The notes: generated by a model from the sequence alone, not told the origin. DNA of 64,000 bases from Jannaschia pagri (GCF_019655435.1 NZ_BPFH01000003.1:1-64000); one strand, 5' to 3'. Positions 1 through 8,456 are shown, counted from the first letter of the stretch. A program made the numbers and translations.

Positions 1-163
1 AGCGCCGCCGGTGAGGGGGCTTTTACGGATACCAATCCAGACCCGCAAGCGGATTCTGGCAGAAAAAGCGTATTTCCGAAAAAATTCTCTTAACCACCTG
101 AATTTAAATGATACTTATGCTCAGATCGACTCGAGAGACGCCCCAAACCCCCAGATGTTGGGC
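1..163. other. left edge, no supportable gene
   Basis: I see no gene here. It lies downstream of the minus-strand DMT transporter and is less GC-rich than its surroundings around positions 70-125. No clear terminator hairpin is visible before the window edge. Confidence 0.5.
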
Positions 164-1009
164 TCAATCCCGCAGCAACGCCAACAACGCGCAGACTGTC
201 AGGACCACGCCGACCAACGCAGCGCCAAGAACCGGCGGACGCCCAAGCGCCACATCCCAAACGATCACCCAGGTAGGGACAAGGTACGTATAGGCCATCA
301 CCTTGGACGCGGGCAGGCGCAGCGCCGCGAACTGCAACAGAACGAATGTCGCGGCACTTGCCGCAAGAGCCGTGTACCCAATGGCGATCCAGACCCGTGA
401 GGGAAGCTGCATCCATGAAACGTGGAGCGCTGCGGGCAACCCAAGACCCGCCAAGACAATCGTACCGCCGATCAGCGTGCCAAACGTAAAAACCAGCGCG
501 CTTTCCCCTCGGTTTAGCCGCCGCACGAGCGGCGTGTATAAGGCATGGGCCGTGCAACCGACGAAGTAGATCACCTCGCCGCGCCCCACATCCAAGCCCA
601 ACAGCAGATTCAGGTCACCGCGAAAAATCACCCAGAGCGAGCCAATGCCCCCGAGCGCCAGCGCACGCCAGATCCGTCCCGTTGTCACCTGCCCGAGCAG
701 AAGCCATGCAAATCCAGCCGTCAGAACCGGGGTGAGCGTAAACACAGCCGCCGCCGACACCGGCGTTGCCGTCTTCAGGCCCTCGAACATCAGGACGAAG
801 TAGCTTGAGAAGAGCCCACCGAGCAGGCCGTACCGCCAAGGCGCCGAGAGCGCCTCCCTGGGAATGCCGCCACGAAGCGCGACAGCCATGCCAATGACGC
901 AAGCCGCGATGGCGAACCGTACGGCGTTCAAGACAATCGGCGGGATATCATTGGCGGCCGCGGCGCCCAACGGAAAGGACCCCGCCACCAAGATCGAAAA
1001 GAGGAGCAT
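164..1009 (-). CDS. EamA/DMT family transporter
   Basis: This is a 281-residue inner-membrane protein of the drug/metabolite transporter superfamily. It has two EamA halves of about five hydrophobic segments each, with glycine- and alanine-rich helices throughout. The substrate cannot be inferred. The frame stays open upstream to 1135, but that would overlap the preceding LysR gene by 100 bases. The ATG at 1009 gives the family's usual length and follows a GGGG-rich stretch; a TTG at 1015 is the alternative. The stop of the LysR gene lies 27 bases upstream, so the two are probably cotranscribed and the regulator may control this exporter. Confidence 0.85.
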   Translation of the reverse strand: MLLFSILVAGSFPLGAAAANDIPPIVLNAVRFAIAACVIGMAVALRGGIPREALSAPWRYGLLGGLFSSYFVLMFEGLKTATPVSAAAVFTLTPVLTAGFAWLLLGQVTTGRIWRALALGGIGSLWVIFRGDLNLLLGLDVGRGEVIYFVGCTAHALYTPLVRRLNRGESALVFTFGTLIGGTIVLAGLGLPAALHVSWMQLPSRVWIAIGYTALAASAATFVLLQFAALRLPASKVMAYTYLVPTWVIVWDVALGRPPVLGAALVGVVLTVCALLALLRD

Positions 1010-1035
1010 CGCCAAATGCCCCTGGGCGGAGGGGC

Positions 1036-1926
1036 TCAGCCGTCCACGGGCCAGCGCGACACCCAGTCCTTGAGGAAGGACACGGCGGTTTGGACTTTTG
1101 CCGTTCGATGCAGATCGACGTGGGTCACCAGCCAAAGCTGGCTATTCCATTCATCACGCGGGCCGAAGACCATCTCCACCTCGTCGTTCTCGTTCTCCGC
1201 CCAGGTGGTCGAGAACCCGATACCCAGACCCGCCAAGACCGCTGGGCGGGCCGCCGTAATCTGATTCACCTGATAGCCGATGTTGCGCGCCGGGATGTTC
1301 TTTTTGAGCCAAGCGAAGAACGGGGCGCGCGGAACCTCATCCGCCGAGCCGATAAACACATGGTCGCCGACATCCTCCAGGCTCGTGGGCCGCCCATGAC
1401 GCCGGATGTAGTCCTTGGAGGCGTAGAGCGCGAAGGACTGCTTATAGAGCTTCTGAACAACATTGTCCGGCTGATCCGGTGGGTTGCCCGCCCGGATCGC
1501 CACATGGGCCTCTCCGTATTCCAGGCGAAACAGCCGCTCATCGGTCAACAGCTTGATGGTCAGTTCGGGATGCACCTCCCGAAAGGCCGCCAGCGCGGGC
1601 GACAACAGGGGTGCCAGGACCGCGAGCGACGTGATGATCAACTCACCCGTCACCTCGTTGCCGCGCCCTTTGATGCGGTTGGCCAGCTGCGCCAACTGGT
1701 CATCGGTCGACTGAGCCACCGTCAATAGGTCTTGTCCGGCCTCCGTCGGGGTGTAGCCGCGAGCATGTCTCTGGAACAGCTTAGAGCCAAGCTTGCCCTC
1801 CAGGCTGTCAATATGTCGGATGACCGTGGCGTGGTGCACACCCAAAGCCTGCGCCGCCCCCGACACTGTGCCCAACCGGGCCACTTGAAAGGCCGTGCGG
1901 ACTTCGTCCCAATCGTTGAAGGCCAT
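1036..1926 (-). CDS. LysR family transcriptional regulator
   Basis: This is a 296-residue LysR-type regulator. The N-terminal winged helix-turn-helix spans about residues 4-62 and carries the typical GAAQALGVHHATVIRHI recognition region. The rest is the periplasmic-binding-like effector domain, which ends with the characteristic VSFLKDWV helix. The frame is open further upstream, but ATG 1926 follows an AGGGAGAG ribosome-binding site and starts right before the DNA-binding domain. It is transcribed divergently from the azoreductase at 2094, the usual layout for a LysR regulator and its target. The effector is unknown. Confidence 0.9.
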   Translation of the reverse strand: MAFNDWDEVRTAFQVARLGTVSGAAQALGVHHATVIRHIDSLEGKLGSKLFQRHARGYTPTEAGQDLLTVAQSTDDQLAQLANRIKGRGNEVTGELIITSLAVLAPLLSPALAAFREVHPELTIKLLTDERLFRLEYGEAHVAIRAGNPPDQPDNVVQKLYKQSFALYASKDYIRRHGRPTSLEDVGDHVFIGSADEVPRAPFFAWLKKNIPARNIGYQVNQITAARPAVLAGLGIGFSTTWAENENDEVEMVFGPRDEWNSQLWLVTHVDLHRTAKVQTAVSFLKDWVSRWPVDG

Positions 1927-1955
1927 GGTCTCTCCCTGCGTTGGGCCGACTATAC

Positions 1956-2003
1956 GTGCGCAGGCGCACATGACAAGCGCGGCGGCGCATCCTGCGCAGA
2001 TGC
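1956..2003. promoter_or_regulatory. candidate LysR operators in divergent promoter
   Basis: Two inverted repeats lie between the divergent lysR and azoreductase genes. GTGCGC-AG-GCGCAC is at 1956-1969 and is perfect. GCATC-N7-GATGC is at 1987-2003. LysR proteins usually bind dyads of the T-N11-A kind in such intergenic regions. Assigning these dyads to this regulator is inference. Confidence 0.35.
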
Positions 2004-2093
2004 ACAGCACGACGCTTACGCGACGGAATTGCCCGACACCCTTAGACCGACAACCTTATGCCCACAGCCAAACACCCCGCAGGAGACGTCCCC

Positions 2094-2672
2094 ATGTCCC
2101 ATATCCTCCAAATTGATGCTTCCGCCCGCACCGAAGGCTCCGTCACGCGCGACCTCACACGCCAGATCGCCGCCCGCCTGGGTGGCACGGTGGATCACTT
2201 GGATCTCGCAGCCACCCCTCTCCCCCAACTGACCGAAGACTGGGTTGGCGCGAACTTTACACCCGTCGGCGACCGCACCGACGCCCAGAAAGCCGTGCTG
2301 TCCCAGTCGGACGACCTGATCGCCCGGGTCCAAGCCGCCGATACGCTCGTCATTGGGCTGCCGATCTATAACTTTGGCCTGCCATCTGCTCTGAAGGCCT
2401 GGATCGATCTGATCGCCCGCGCGGGCGTCACCTTTAGCTACTCGCCCGACGGACCAAAGGGCCTGTTGACCGGCAAACGCGCTGTCATTGCCGTGGCCTC
2501 GGGCGGGACGCCCGTCGACTCGGAGATCGACTATGCCACTCCTTACCTCCGACACGCGCTCGGCTTCATCGGCATCCATGACGTGACCGTCATCGCCGCC
2601 GACGCCCTGGGTTCGGACAGCGACACCAAGCTGGCCGCTGCCACCGGCCAGATCGAGGCCCTCGCAGCCTGA
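2094..2672 (+). CDS. azoR: FMN-dependent NADH-azoreductase
   Basis: This is a 192-residue flavodoxin-fold enzyme of the AzoR family, which reduces azo bonds and quinones with NAD(P)H. It starts with a beta-strand and phosphate-binding loop (MSHILQIDASAR). The FMN-contacting PIYNFGLPSALK segment is at residues 90-101, and the loop AVASGGTPVD comes later. The chosen ATG at 2094 follows AGGAGA by eight bases; an in-frame ATG at 2058 has no such site. It is divergent from the LysR gene, a common pairing for flavin quinone reductases and consistent with induction by quinone-like or electrophilic compounds. Confidence 0.92.
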   Translation: MSHILQIDASARTEGSVTRDLTRQIAARLGGTVDHLDLAATPLPQLTEDWVGANFTPVGDRTDAQKAVLSQSDDLIARVQAADTLVIGLPIYNFGLPSALKAWIDLIARAGVTFSYSPDGPKGLLTGKRAVIAVASGGTPVDSEIDYATPYLRHALGFIGIHDVTVIAADALGSDSDTKLAAATGQIEALAA

Positions 2673-3027
2673 CCGATGCTCGCCAGCCCCGGCATAGCGT
2701 AAGAGCGATGTCGGGGCTGCCTGCGCGGCACACCTCATATCGAAAGACGCGCCCGGTCACATCGACTGCCTGGACCGAGGTCACCTCAGCGGCTGGCTCT
2801 CCCGACATATCACCATAAACACCCTCGGCGCCGCCCTAACGTTCCGAAGCGATTGACCAATGGCATGAGCCGTCGGCCTTAAGCTGCAATCAAAAGACGC
2901 GCCGTGGCCGACTTCCTAAGCGACCGTCTCGTTAACAGTGGCTGTCACATGGAAGCAGCCCGAAACGCCTTTGACAGACCGCCATGCCGTACCGAGCCTG
3001 CCTCCGACCCAGTGTAGGAGGCAGAGA
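2673..3027. other. intergenic, no gene seen
   Basis: There are 355 bases between the azoreductase and the next plus-strand gene. Short frames occur on both strands, but none has a ribosome-binding site or recognisable sequence. The segment should hold the promoter of the 3028 gene. I see no repeat or convincing hairpin. Confidence 0.4.
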
Positions 3028-3393
3028 ATGATTACCCCCTTCGATATCTGGGCGCCCATGATCCGGGCGCCCTTTTCCGGTGACGTCACCCAGGAGATTA
3101 CGCCCCGCGTCCTCTCACCCGACATTGCAGGCCAGACCGAGATCGAGCGGACCATCCATACGGAGGTCGCCAGCTACGGCACGCAGCTGGGCAAAATACT
3201 AGAGGCGCTTCAGACGCTTTCGGACGCAACGAAGACACCTCTGCCGGACATCGACAAACTGGTCACTAAGGTGGAGACCGCCAAAACCCGCAACAAAGAC
3301 GACCTGCGCGCCGATGCGAAGGCCGCGCTAGAACGACTGCGCGCAGTGGATGAGGACGGCTGGCGCGCGCTCACCTCCGTGCGGGAACCTTGA
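3028..3393 (+). CDS. hypothetical alpha-helical protein
   Basis: This is a 121-residue protein I do not recognise. ATG 3028 is preceded by an excellent AGGAGG site seven bases upstream, so it is very likely translated. It begins MITPFDIWAPMIRAPFSGDV, and after about residue 30 it becomes rich in charged residues, alanine and leucine with a predicted long-helix character (ALERLRAVDEDGW near the end). There is no signal peptide, membrane segment or cysteine cluster. It is the gene just upstream of ffh, separated by about 170 bases containing an ACGCCC/GGGCGT hairpin near 3490. Its length and helical nature resemble small phasin-like proteins, but this is only an impression. Confidence 0.75.
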   Translation: MITPFDIWAPMIRAPFSGDVTQEITPRVLSPDIAGQTEIERTIHTEVASYGTQLGKILEALQTLSDATKTPLPDIDKLVTKVETAKTRNKDDLRADAKAALERLRAVDEDGWRALTSVREP

Positions 3394-3562
3394 CTCGCGT
3401 CACCTAGGGGCGTACCCCGACGGCAAAACCCGGAAGCGACAGCCTTCCGGTCCTCGGCCTTTTCCGGGGATCGCCCTCCGCCAGCGTTATACGCCCGCGG
3501 GGGCGTTTGCGCATTGGACCGGGCTCGCCCATATGGGGCGGGTCAAACCCGGAGGACGTTGG

Positions 3563-5062
3563 ATGTTCGAGAGCCTGTCAGACCGCCTGGGCGGAGTCTT
3601 TGACCGCCTCACCAAGCAGGGCGCCCTGTCCGAAGACGATGTGCGGACCGCCATGCGCGAGGTCCGCGTGGCCCTGCTGGAGGCTGATGTCTCCCTGCCC
3701 GTGGCGCGCGATTTCGTCAAAAAGGTTACCGCCAAGGCCACCGGCGCCGCGGTCACCAAGTCGATCACCCCTGGCCAACAGGTCATCAAGATCGTCCATG
3801 ACGAGCTGCAATTGGTCCTGGCCGGCGAAGAGGGCATCGCGCCCCTGAAGATCGACAACCCGCCCGCGCCCATCCTGATGGTCGGCCTGCAGGGCTCCGG
3901 TAAGACGACCACCACCGGCAAGCTGGCCCGCCGCCTGAAGGAGCGGGACGGCAAGCGCGTGCTCATGGCCTCGCTCGACGTCTACCGCCCGGCGGCCATG
4001 GACCAGCTGGCCATTCTGGGCGGCCAGATCGGTGTCGACACCCTGCCCATTGTCCAGGGCCAGACGCCCGTGGACATCGCCAAACGCGCCAAGACCCAGG
4101 CCGCGCTCGGCGGGTATGACGTCTACCTGCTCGACACCGCCGGCCGTTTGCAGATCGACCAGGTCCTGATGGACGAGGTCGCCCAGGTCCATGCCGCCGT
4201 CGCGCCGCGCGAAACACTGCTGGTGGTCGATGGCCTGACCGGTCAGGTCGCCGTCGAGGTCGCCGAGGAATTCGACGCCAAGGTCGGCGTCACCGGCGTT
4301 GTCCTCACCCGGATGGACGGAGACGGCCGTGGCGGCGCCGCCCTGTCCATGCGCGCGGTCACCGGCAAGCCCATTCGCTACGTGGGCCTTGGCGAAAAGA
4401 TGGATGCGCTCGAGGAATTCGATCCCCAGCGTATCGCGGGCCGCATCCTCGGCATGGGCGACATCGTGGCCCTGGTCGAAAAGGCTCAGGAGGTCATGGA
4501 GGTCGAGGCCCAGGAACGCATGATGAAGCGGTTCCAGAAGGGTCTCTTCAACATGAACGACCTCAAGGGCCAGCTAACCCAAATGCAGAAGATGGGCGGC
4601 ATGGAAGGCGTCATGGGCATGATGCCCGGCATGGGCAAGATGGCCAAGCAGATGGACAAGGCGGGCCTGGATGACAGCATCCTGAAACGCCAGATCGCGC
4701 TGATCGATTCCATGACCAAGAAGGAACGCGCCAATCCCGCGCTGCTGCAAGCCAGCCGCAAGAAACGCATCGCCGCAGGCGCAGGCCTTCAGGTCAGCGA
4801 GTTGAACCAGCTGCTCAAGATGCACCGCCAGATGGCGGATATGATGAAGAAGATGGGCAAGGGCGGGATGCTCAAGAAGGCCATGGCCATGATGACCGGC
4901 AAGGGCGGTGGCATGCCCGACCCGTCCCAGATGGACCCCGCCGCTTTGGAAGCCGCGTCGAAGCAGCTTGGCTCCATGAAGGGGATGCCGGGCCTGGGCG
5001 GCGGAATGCCTGGTATGCCGCCCGGCATGACCCTGCCCAAGGGATTTGGCGGCAAGAAATGA
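3563..5062 (+). CDS. ffh: signal recognition particle protein Ffh
   Basis: This is the 499-residue GTPase subunit of the signal recognition particle, which binds 4.5S RNA and signal peptides and docks with FtsY at the inner membrane. The N domain covers residues 1-90. The G domain has its P-loop GLQGSGKTT at about 108-116, a DTAGR motif near 200 and TRMDGDGRGG near 260. The methionine-rich M domain covers the last 170 residues and ends in a glycine/methionine tail. ATG 3563 follows GGAGG; the upstream in-frame extension has no similarity. It opens the conserved Rhodobacterales run ffh - GNAT genes - chorismate mutase - rpsP. Confidence 0.98.
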   Translation: MFESLSDRLGGVFDRLTKQGALSEDDVRTAMREVRVALLEADVSLPVARDFVKKVTAKATGAAVTKSITPGQQVIKIVHDELQLVLAGEEGIAPLKIDNPPAPILMVGLQGSGKTTTTGKLARRLKERDGKRVLMASLDVYRPAAMDQLAILGGQIGVDTLPIVQGQTPVDIAKRAKTQAALGGYDVYLLDTAGRLQIDQVLMDEVAQVHAAVAPRETLLVVDGLTGQVAVEVAEEFDAKVGVTGVVLTRMDGDGRGGAALSMRAVTGKPIRYVGLGEKMDALEEFDPQRIAGRILGMGDIVALVEKAQEVMEVEAQERMMKRFQKGLFNMNDLKGQLTQMQKMGGMEGVMGMMPGMGKMAKQMDKAGLDDSILKRQIALIDSMTKKERANPALLQASRKKRIAAGAGLQVSELNQLLKMHRQMADMMKKMGKGGMLKKAMAMMTGKGGGMPDPSQMDPAALEAASKQLGSMKGMPGLGGGMPGMPPGMTLPKGFGGKK

Positions 5063-5081
5063 CGGCAGCCCTGCGCACCCT

Positions 5082-5122
5082 GCCTCCGGTCAACCGGAGG
5101 CCCGCCGCGGGTCACCCCGCGG
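5082..5122. repeat. double-hairpin repeat after ffh
   Basis: A perfect hairpin with arms GCCTCCGG/CCGGAGGC and loop TCAA is at 5082-5101. A second hairpin, CCGCGGG/CCCGCGG, is at 5105-5122. The first hairpin recurs base for base at 15686-15705, again followed by a second hairpin, so this is a dispersed element. It sits between the ffh stop and the first GNAT gene and may act as an intercistronic stabiliser or weak terminator; there is no T-run. Confidence 0.6.
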
Positions 5123-5150
5123 CCACCGCCCCGGATCGGACGGTGCGCAG

Positions 5151-5687
5151 ATGATCGCGAGCGGTCTCCATACCCTCGACGCCATTGCCCCGCTGGAGAC
5201 TGAGCGCTTGGTGTTGCGCGTTCCGATCGAGGCGGATTGGCCGGAGCACCTTGCCTTCGGCCTCTCCGACCGCATGCAATTCACGGGCGGGCCTACGAAC
5301 CGTTGGGGCGCCTGGCGGTCGTTCACTTCAATGCTGGGCCATTGGGTGCTGCGTGGTTACGGTTTTTGGCAAATACTCGAAAAGTCCACTGGCGACCGGA
5401 TTGGCAAGGCGGGCCTCCTGTTCCACGACGGATGGCCGGAACCGGAACTGGCTTGGCATCTCTACGACGGGAACACAGGCAAGGGCTTCGCGACCGAAGC
5501 CGCCCGCGCAGCCCGCACTGATGCGTGGTCGCGTCTCGGCCTCGGCCCCCTCATCAGCCCCATTGACGCCGACAATCATGCCTCCCGCGCCGTGGCCCGT
5601 CGCCTGGGCGCCCGAGTCGAAGGTACGGGCGCCCTCCTGGGCAGCGATGTCGAGATCTGGCGGCACCCGGACCCGGTGCGGACATGA
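5151..5687 (+). CDS. GNAT family N-acetyltransferase (array copy 1)
   Basis: This is a 178-residue acetyltransferase of the RimJ/RimL-like (Acetyltransf_3) group, which moves acetyl from acetyl-CoA to an amine. It shows the array signatures: ETERLVLRVP near residue 16, GHWVLRGYGFW in the middle, DGWPEPELAWH, and the acetyl-CoA loop GKGFATEAARAA. A C-terminal ARRLGARVE segment packs the fold. ATG 5151 gives the paralogues' start register but lacks a clear ribosome-binding site. Substrate unknown; N-terminal acetylation of a ribosomal protein would fit the locus but is inference. Its stop overlaps the ATG of the next open frame (ATGA at 5684). Confidence 0.9.
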   Translation: MIASGLHTLDAIAPLETERLVLRVPIEADWPEHLAFGLSDRMQFTGGPTNRWGAWRSFTSMLGHWVLRGYGFWQILEKSTGDRIGKAGLLFHDGWPEPELAWHLYDGNTGKGFATEAARAARTDAWSRLGLGPLISPIDADNHASRAVARRLGARVEGTGALLGSDVEIWRHPDPVRT

Positions 5688-6448
5688 CAAAGGCCGCCTC
5701 TTACATTCCGACGTGCCGCGCAGAAGCAGGCACGATGCGGGCTTGGCCCTACATGGGGTCTAAAGCCCCCTCTTCTGTTCGCCAGTCAGCGCGCGCCGGT
5801 CTCCCGGGCCACCTCATCCAGCGCAACGTCAGCAACCGCCTGACGAGTATCGTCAACAGTATGGCGGTGCAGGACAGAGCGGTCTCGGAAAGCAACTCGT
5901 GCCAGAGCAAAGACATCCGCCCAATCGGCCTGCGCCGACAAGACCTCCACGAGCGGACGTTGCACACACACTCGGACGTGGCCAGCGGACGTCAGCCCCA
6001 TGCAGTACGCAGATACGGTCGCACAGGTTTGCCGACCCCGAGCGCCCATGGCGACGTCGGTCCCGGGCGAACCGTCTTTGAAGCTGTTACCCAACTGACT
6101 GGCGGGACGCGCGCTCCAGACGCTCACCCGCAGGCCCCCGACCACACCCAATCAGTGCCCAATGACCACAGGTGGGGTGCCGACATGATCCCCCACTCGG
6201 GCCACCACCAGCCCAGCGCGAGCACGCTGACCGTCCTGCTCCAGGACGATCACACTCGGCGTGAGACAGAAACCGACATCGCCCGCCGCCACACCCCTCC
6301 CCAACCGCTGCACGAACAGACCTGGCGCCACGCGGCAGGCCAGCTTGTGCCCACCCAAGCCAAACGGACCGATACCTCAAAGCATCAGAGCTATGTCGTG
6401 ACAACGCCGCGCGTCACCAACGCCTCCTTGCAAGAGGCCCTCCGGTGA
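5684..6448 (+). CDS. uncertain 254-residue open frame between GNAT copies 1 and 2
   Basis: This open frame starts at the ATGA overlapping the stop of GNAT copy 1 and ends at the GTGA overlapping the start of GNAT copy 2, the joining style used elsewhere in this array. My hand count gives about 74% GC at third codon positions and 66% at first positions, which is coding-like. The protein is odd: rich in Arg, His, Gln, Thr and Pro, without hydrophobic core or known motif. The reverse strand in register holds two shorter frames (6358-6152 and 6151-5786), so a decayed minus-strand gene is an alternative. Treat it as unproven. Confidence 0.3.
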   Translation: MTKAASYIPTCRAEAGTMRAWPYMGSKAPSSVRQSARAGLPGHLIQRNVSNRLTSIVNSMAVQDRAVSESNSCQSKDIRPIGLRRQDLHERTLHTHSDVASGRQPHAVRRYGRTGLPTPSAHGDVGPGRTVFEAVTQLTGGTRAPDAHPQAPDHTQSVPNDHRWGADMIPHSGHHQPSASTLTVLLQDDHTRRETETDIARRHTPPQPLHEQTWRHAAGQLVPTQAKRTDTSKHQSYVVTTPRVTNASLQEALR

Positions 6449-6939
6449 CGCTCCCATCCACGATAACGACCGAACGTCTGGTGCTTCGCCCCTTCGAGAT
6501 GCGCGATCTCGATGCCTACGTCGCTTATTACACCGGTCCGCGCACAACCGGCGTGGGCGGGCCTAAGCCACGGTACGTCGTAGCCGAACGCTTCCAGGCC
6601 ATGGCCGGTCAATGGGCACTGCGCGGATACGGACGGTATGCCATCACGGATGGGCAAGCCGCCTTTGGACATGCTGGCATCATGCATGTGGATGACGGCG
6701 ACCCCGCTGAAATGACCTGGACCCTCTGGCACACCCAATGGGAAGGCAAAGGCTTCGCAACGGAGGCCTGCCGCGCCATCTTGACCGCCTGGGCTGGGGA
6801 ACCACTGGTCGCTCGGATTGCACCATCGAACGGACGCTCCATCGCCATGGCGCAACGGCTTGGCTTTGTGGAAGACCCAAACGCCCCGCCACCATCCTAC
6901 GATCAAACGATGCGCACTTATCGGCAGGTCGCACAATGA
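6445..6939 (+). CDS. GNAT family N-acetyltransferase (array copy 2)
   Basis: This is a 164-residue acetyltransferase paralogue starting with GTG at 6445, in the same N-terminal register as the others (TITTERLVLRPFEMRDLDAY). Mid-protein QWALRGYGRYAI matches the array signature, and the acetyl-CoA loop is GKGFATEACRAI. It lacks the WPEPEL motif of its neighbours, having DPAEMTWTLW instead, so it is one of the more diverged copies. The start overlaps the stop of the preceding open frame (GTGA), and its own stop overlaps the next frame at 6936 (ATGA). Substrate unknown. Confidence 0.88.
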   Translation: MTLPSTITTERLVLRPFEMRDLDAYVAYYTGPRTTGVGGPKPRYVVAERFQAMAGQWALRGYGRYAITDGQAAFGHAGIMHVDDGDPAEMTWTLWHTQWEGKGFATEACRAILTAWAGEPLVARIAPSNGRSIAMAQRLGFVEDPNAPPPSYDQTMRTYRQVAQ

Positions 6940-7295
6940 CGCTGTCCCGCCCATCGCCCCGTGCCCACATGCCTGCCCCTGCGCAAGCCTTATGCCCACC
7001 GCGAAGCCGCCGACTTAGCCCGGTCAGACGGCATGGCGTTCAGGCTGTACAGGCCACACTTACGGGCGCCCTGCTCTGCGTCGTTACCGTATCGCCTATC
7101 CGGGTTGTGGCCGCCCACAATCACGCAGGCTTGTCGTCCCGGCATGGCTCATTATTGACACCTATTGGCCGCGCGCGCCTCTCACCCAGCCTTGCCAGAC
7201 AACACGACCGCAACGCGCACATGGGCGCCTCCGTCCGCCGGGGGCAGTTCGACGAACGGCCCCTCCAGTGCGACCGAGGCGCAGACACGCCATGA
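6936..7295 (+). CDS. uncertain 119-residue open frame between GNAT copies 2 and 3
   Basis: This is the second of four spacer frames in the array. It begins at the ATGA shared with the stop of GNAT copy 2 and ends at the ATGA shared with the start of copy 3 (7292). The product is basic and rich in Arg, Pro, Ala and His, with one hydrophobic stretch (LTGALLCVVTVSPIRVVAA, about residues 43-61) that could be a weak membrane segment. There is no similarity that I recognise. It may be a real coupled cistron, or simply a spacer kept open so ribosomes can reach the next start. Confidence 0.3.
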   Translation: MTLSRPSPRAHMPAPAQALCPPRSRRLSPVRRHGVQAVQATLTGALLCVVTVSPIRVVAAHNHAGLSSRHGSLLTPIGRARLSPSLARQHDRNAHMGASVRRGQFDERPLQCDRGADTP

Positions 7296-7816
7296 TGCCC
7301 CTCACCATTCCCACCCTAACGACCGAGCGCCTGATCTTACGCGCCCCGACACGAGCGGACTTCGCGCCCTCCGCAGCGCTCCTCGCCAGCGCGCGCGCGA
7401 CCTACATGGGAGGGCCCTACGACCGAGCCGCGGCTTGGGCCCAGTTCACTGGGGCCTGCGCGTCTTGGCTTTTGGAGGGCTTCGGAAGTTGGATGATCAC
7501 CGATCGCGCCACAGGCGCCTGGCTCGGTGAGACAGGCATCACCCACCCCGACCACTTCCCGGAACCTGAGTTAGGCTGGATGGTCGCCCCAGAGGCCGAG
7601 GGCCAAGGCATCGCCCATGAGGCGGCCCGCGCCGCCCAAACCTGGGGCCTGCAAACGCGCGGCTTGGCAACCTTCGTCTCCTATGTGGATCCCGAAAACA
7701 TCCGCTCCCTGGCTTTGGCCCGGCGCCTCGGGGCGCGCCAAGACGACAGCGCTCAACGTCCAGCAGGCGAAACACCCGCAGATACCACCGTCTTTCGCCA
7801 CGGAGGGCGCCCATGA
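7292..7816 (+). CDS. GNAT family N-acetyltransferase (array copy 3)
   Basis: This is a 174-residue acetyltransferase with the full array signature: TIPTLTTERLILRAPTRADF at the N-terminus, GGPYDRAAAWAQF, then FPEPELGWMV. The acetyl-CoA loop is GQGIAHEAARAA, with histidine where most copies have threonine. The C-terminal NIRSLALARRLGAR segment is conserved. Two adjacent start codons (7292 and 7295) exist; 7292 keeps the ATGA coupling to the previous frame. Its own stop overlaps the start of copy 4 at 7813, so the two are translationally coupled. Substrate unknown. Confidence 0.9.
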   Translation: MMPLTIPTLTTERLILRAPTRADFAPSAALLASARATYMGGPYDRAAAWAQFTGACASWLLEGFGSWMITDRATGAWLGETGITHPDHFPEPELGWMVAPEAEGQGIAHEAARAAQTWGLQTRGLATFVSYVDPENIRSLALARRLGARQDDSAQRPAGETPADTTVFRHGGRP

Positions 7817-8334
7817 TCGCCCTTGCGCCAACCCCAATCCTGCGCACGCAACGCCTCACCCTCCGGGCCCCCATCGCGACCGATTGGCCGGGGATCCGGG
7901 ATTTCATGGCCTCGCCCCGCTCCCGCTGGGCGGGAGGTCCCCTGGATCGGCGAAACGCTTGGCGCCTCTTCGGCAGCTTCGTGGGCCATTGGGTGCTGCG
8001 CGACTACGGTCTCTTCGTCTATCATCGGCACGACGACCCGACCCCACTCGGCACCGTCGGCCCCTACCGCCCCGAGGGCTGGCCCGAGCCGGAAATCGGC
8101 TGGACCCTCTGGGACCCCGCCTCCGAGGGCCAGGGCTACGCCACCGAGGCCGCACGCAAGACGCTCGCCTATGCCCGCGACACCCTGCGGTGGGCCTCCG
8201 CCGTCAGTTACATCTCATCCGCAAATACGGCCTCGATTGCGGTGGCCGAGCGCCTGGGCGCGTCCTTTGACCCCGCGGCGACACCAAACCACGACGGCGC
8301 GCTCGTCTACCGTCACTGGGGGCAAGCCCAATGA
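7813..8334 (+). CDS. GNAT family N-acetyltransferase (array copy 4)
   Basis: This is a 173-residue paralogue. Its motifs in order are LRTQRLTLRAPIATDWPG, GGPLDRRNAWRLFGSF, GHWVLRDYGLFVY, GWPEPEIGWTLW and the acetyl-CoA loop GQGYATEAARKT, ending with SIAVAERLGASFD. It is one of the closest copies to copy 1 by these motifs. It starts inside the ATGA of copy 3, and its stop again forms ATGA with a 41-residue spacer frame. All residues of the GNAT fold that I can place are present, so the enzyme is probably active. The acceptor is unknown. Confidence 0.92.
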   Translation: MIALAPTPILRTQRLTLRAPIATDWPGIRDFMASPRSRWAGGPLDRRNAWRLFGSFVGHWVLRDYGLFVYHRHDDPTPLGTVGPYRPEGWPEPEIGWTLWDPASEGQGYATEAARKTLAYARDTLRWASAVSYISSANTASIAVAERLGASFDPAATPNHDGALVYRHWGQAQ

Positions 8335-8456
8335 CCGTCCTTCACCATCACGGGTCACTCAATACTCCAGAGAGCGCGAGAGACAGCGTCTCTCGCCGCG
8401 CCGGACGGGGCTCGATGCCCCGATCGGTGCGCCTGGCCCAAAGGACGTGCCCATGA
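8331..8456 (+). CDS. possible micropeptide in spacer repeat 1
   Basis: This 41-residue open frame runs from the ATGA at the end of GNAT copy 4 to the ATGA at the start of copy 5. Its product shares the pattern HHGS-NTPES-R-S-SRR-RGSMPR with the 42-residue frame at 10010-10138, which lies in a copy of the same DNA element. Because the DNA itself is repeated and hairpin-forming, peptide similarity may only reflect the repeat. Translation through it would keep ribosomes coupled from copy 4 to copy 5. Confidence 0.3.
   Translation: MTVLHHHGSLNTPESARDSVSRRAGRGSMPRSVRLAQRTCP
8345..8422 (+). repeat. spacer repeat, copy 1, with two hairpins
   Basis: The element begins CATCACGGGTC and contains AATACTCC. 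A hairpin with arms GCGAGAGA/TCTCTCGC and loop CAGCG is at 8376-8396, and a second, CGGGGC/GCCCCG with loop TCGAT, is at 8406-8422. The copy at 10028-10105 has the same layout. The first stem differs at two base pairs, G-C to A-T and A-T to G-C, both compensatory, which supports a conserved RNA structure. Confidence 0.75.

Noticed and set aside
3394-3562. 4.5S SRP RNA upstream of ffh
   Set aside because: The conserved GGAAGGAAGCAGCC-type loop region is not present; only ordinary GC hairpins are seen.
5786-6358. Minus-strand frames in the first array spacer as a broken gene
   Set aside because: They read protein-like in places (VVARVGDHVGTPPVVIGH) but match no family I know, are split by a stop, and third-position GC favours the plus strand. 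Mentioned only as the alternative.
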